NCBI GenBank assembly: GCA_036660615.1
Contig: JAVXAG010000096.1
Coordinates: forward strand, 1-6,852
Origin: JAVXAG01 sp036660615
Lineage (GTDB): Bacteria; Bacillota; Clostridia; Peptostreptococcales; Anaerovoracaceae
Length of the DNA stretch: 6,852 nt
Reading direction: 5' to 3'
A program made the position numbers and the translations under genes. Every line of letters starts with the position of its first letter. Positions within the stretch are counted from its first letter, which is position 1. The notes beneath the pieces are model-generated. The model was not told the DNA's origin. It did no database searches and was given only the letters and a program-made list of their open reading frames with translations. This document shows positions 6,271 to 6,852 of this stretch, piece after piece.

Positions 6271-6317
6271 AATAAAAAATCCTTGAAAAATAACTTTTGT
6301 TAGATTACAAGGATTTT
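6271..6317 (-). terminator. Intrinsic terminator of the small membrane protein gene
   Basis: On the minus strand AAAATCCTTG (6317-6308) pairs perfectly with CAAGGATTTT (6285-6276), and the U-run continues to 6271. The 22-base loop holds a second small stem (TAAC/GTTA around TTTT, 6291-6302). It begins 21 bases after the stop codon at 6338 and separates that gene from the MBL promoter. Confidence 0.85.
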
Positions 6318-6337
6318 ATCTCATTTTGGTGAGTAAA

Positions 6338-6670
6338 CTAATTCTTATTTTTTTCCTTTACTGGCCGAAGATCCAAAAAAAATGCTGGTATCATATTCCA
6401 TGGTTTACGCAAGATTTTGTTATAAATCCCCACTGACTGATCATATACACTTTGGCTTCTATCTAGGATTTCACGTACTTTGTTTTCACTGGGTTCACCA
6501 CGCACACGCATATACTCTTGCTTGCTAGTCACAAGCTGACTCTTCGAAATCTCTACTATCTTTTGCTTTTCCAAGAGTTCTCGTCGCACCACCCAAAACC
6601 ACAAAACAACCAATGCTACTGTGCTGACTCCTACAAGTAAGCAGGCTACAAATATTGTCAAAATCGTCAC
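6338..6670 (-). CDS. Small single-pass membrane protein, possibly LemA-like at its C-terminus
   Basis: A 110-residue protein with one strong N-terminal membrane helix (about residues 2-28). The helix is followed by RRELLEKQK, which predicts a cytoplasmic C-terminal part by the positive-inside rule. Residues 30-85 are charged and helical, then GIYNKILRKPWNMIPAFFLDLRP, and a basic tail. The YN...P...I segment faintly resembles the end of LemA-family proteins, but the central LemA region is missing, so this may be a short relative or chance. The start is unsure: GTG 6670 has AAGGA only two bases away, while TTG 6661 has GGTGA five bases upstream and would give 107 residues. It has its own terminator, so it is a separate unit; no clear promoter is seen right upstream. 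No function can be assigned. Confidence 0.6.
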   Translation of the reverse strand: MTILTIFVACLLVGVSTVALVVLWFWVVRRELLEKQKIVEISKSQLVTSKQEYMRVRGEPSENKVREILDRSQSVYDQSVGIYNKILRKPWNMIPAFFLDLRPVKEKNKN

Positions 6671-6778
6671 CGTCCTTGCACTAAAATATAACTTGTTAAT
6701 ATAATATCAAGGACTTTTGAAAAGAAGTGATATTTGCACAACTGGTAGCTATTTTCCCCCTGAATTGTAATAGCAACG

Positions 6779-6807
6779 TTGAACAAGAATAAATTACATG
6801 GTATAAT
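6779..6807 (+). promoter_or_regulatory. Rightward promoter at the window edge
   Basis: TTGAAC (6779-6784), a 17-base spacer and TATAAT (6802-6807), with TGG directly before the -10, give a near-consensus extended promoter with a start near 6814. It points out of the window. The ATG at 6850-6852 has no ribosome site, so the gene served probably starts beyond the edge. Confidence 0.6.
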
Positions 6808-6840
6808 ATCCACATTAACTTTGGCTCGTGGATATTATAC
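6801..6840. repeat. Perfect 13-bp inverted repeat overlapping the rightward promoter
   Basis: GTATAATATCCAC (6801-6813) and GTGGATATTATAC (6828-6840) are exact reverse complements around a 14-base loop. The left arm contains the rightward -10 box. By symmetry the right arm holds a minus-strand TATAAT (6839-6834), whose -35 would lie outside the window. No U-run follows either arm, so an operator or a 5' RNA hairpin fits better than a terminator. Confidence 0.75.
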
Positions 6841-6852
6841 GTTGATCTTATG

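Noticed and set aside
6801..6840. Inverted repeat read as an intrinsic terminator or invertible promoter
   Set aside because: No U-run follows either arm. An invertible promoter would need two distant recombination repeats and a nearby recombinase, neither of which is visible.
1..6852. CRISPR array, tRNA, rRNA, prophage or transposase
   Set aside because: No regularly spaced short repeats, no cloverleaf or rRNA-like segment, and no integrase or transposase frames were seen. The only regular direct repeats are the RidA modules.

Overview
The window is AT-rich (coding regions mostly around 35% G+C by eye). It has strong purine-rich Shine-Dalgarno sites, near-consensus TTGACA/TATAAT promoters and U-tailed hairpin terminators. 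With a DISM-type 7TM sensor kinase paired to an OmpR/SARP-like response regulator, and a 7TM-PAS-GGDEF protein, it looks like a low-GC Gram-positive chromosome (Bacillota, most likely Clostridia). The species cannot be named from this sequence.

Left part (1-2283): a two-component system on the minus strand. The sensor kinase is split by a run of exactly 100 N (1320-1419). Its N-terminal half (membrane anchor, extracellular domain, first membrane helices) is at 1420-2120 and its C-terminal half (LytS/YpdA-type phosphoacceptor helix plus ATPase) at 589-1319. The halves are in different frames across the N run, so the 100 N is probably a placeholder of unknown true length. The response regulator overlaps the kinase stop by 38 bases and runs off the left edge.

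Middle (2136-3950): a short divergent promoter region, then a plus-strand diguanylate cyclase with seven membrane helices, a PAS domain and a GGDEF domain. A bidirectional hairpin terminator separates it from the convergent gene downstream.

Right part (3959-6852): three minus-strand genes, each apparently its own transcription unit. The first downstream of the MBL gene is a 422-residue protein of three tandem RidA/YjgF domains, a covalent counterpart of the usual RidA homotrimer. Its classical RidA active-site residues differ between modules. It has a perfect consensus sigma-A promoter whose -10 box sits inside a 23-bp inverted repeat. Next comes an MBL-fold metallohydrolase with all metal ligands, whose promoter also has a 23-bp inverted repeat over the -10 box. 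Last is a 110-residue single-pass membrane protein with faint LemA-like C-terminal character. The right edge holds a perfect 13-bp inverted repeat overlapping a good rightward promoter whose gene lies outside the window.

Working together: the kinase and regulator form one signalling pair, and the c-di-GMP enzyme is a second membrane sensor read divergently. The MBL hydrolase and RidA triple fusion are neighbours without a terminator between them, so they may share read-through and possibly a metabolic clean-up role; that last point is inference. The most distinctive item is the asymmetric three-module RidA protein.
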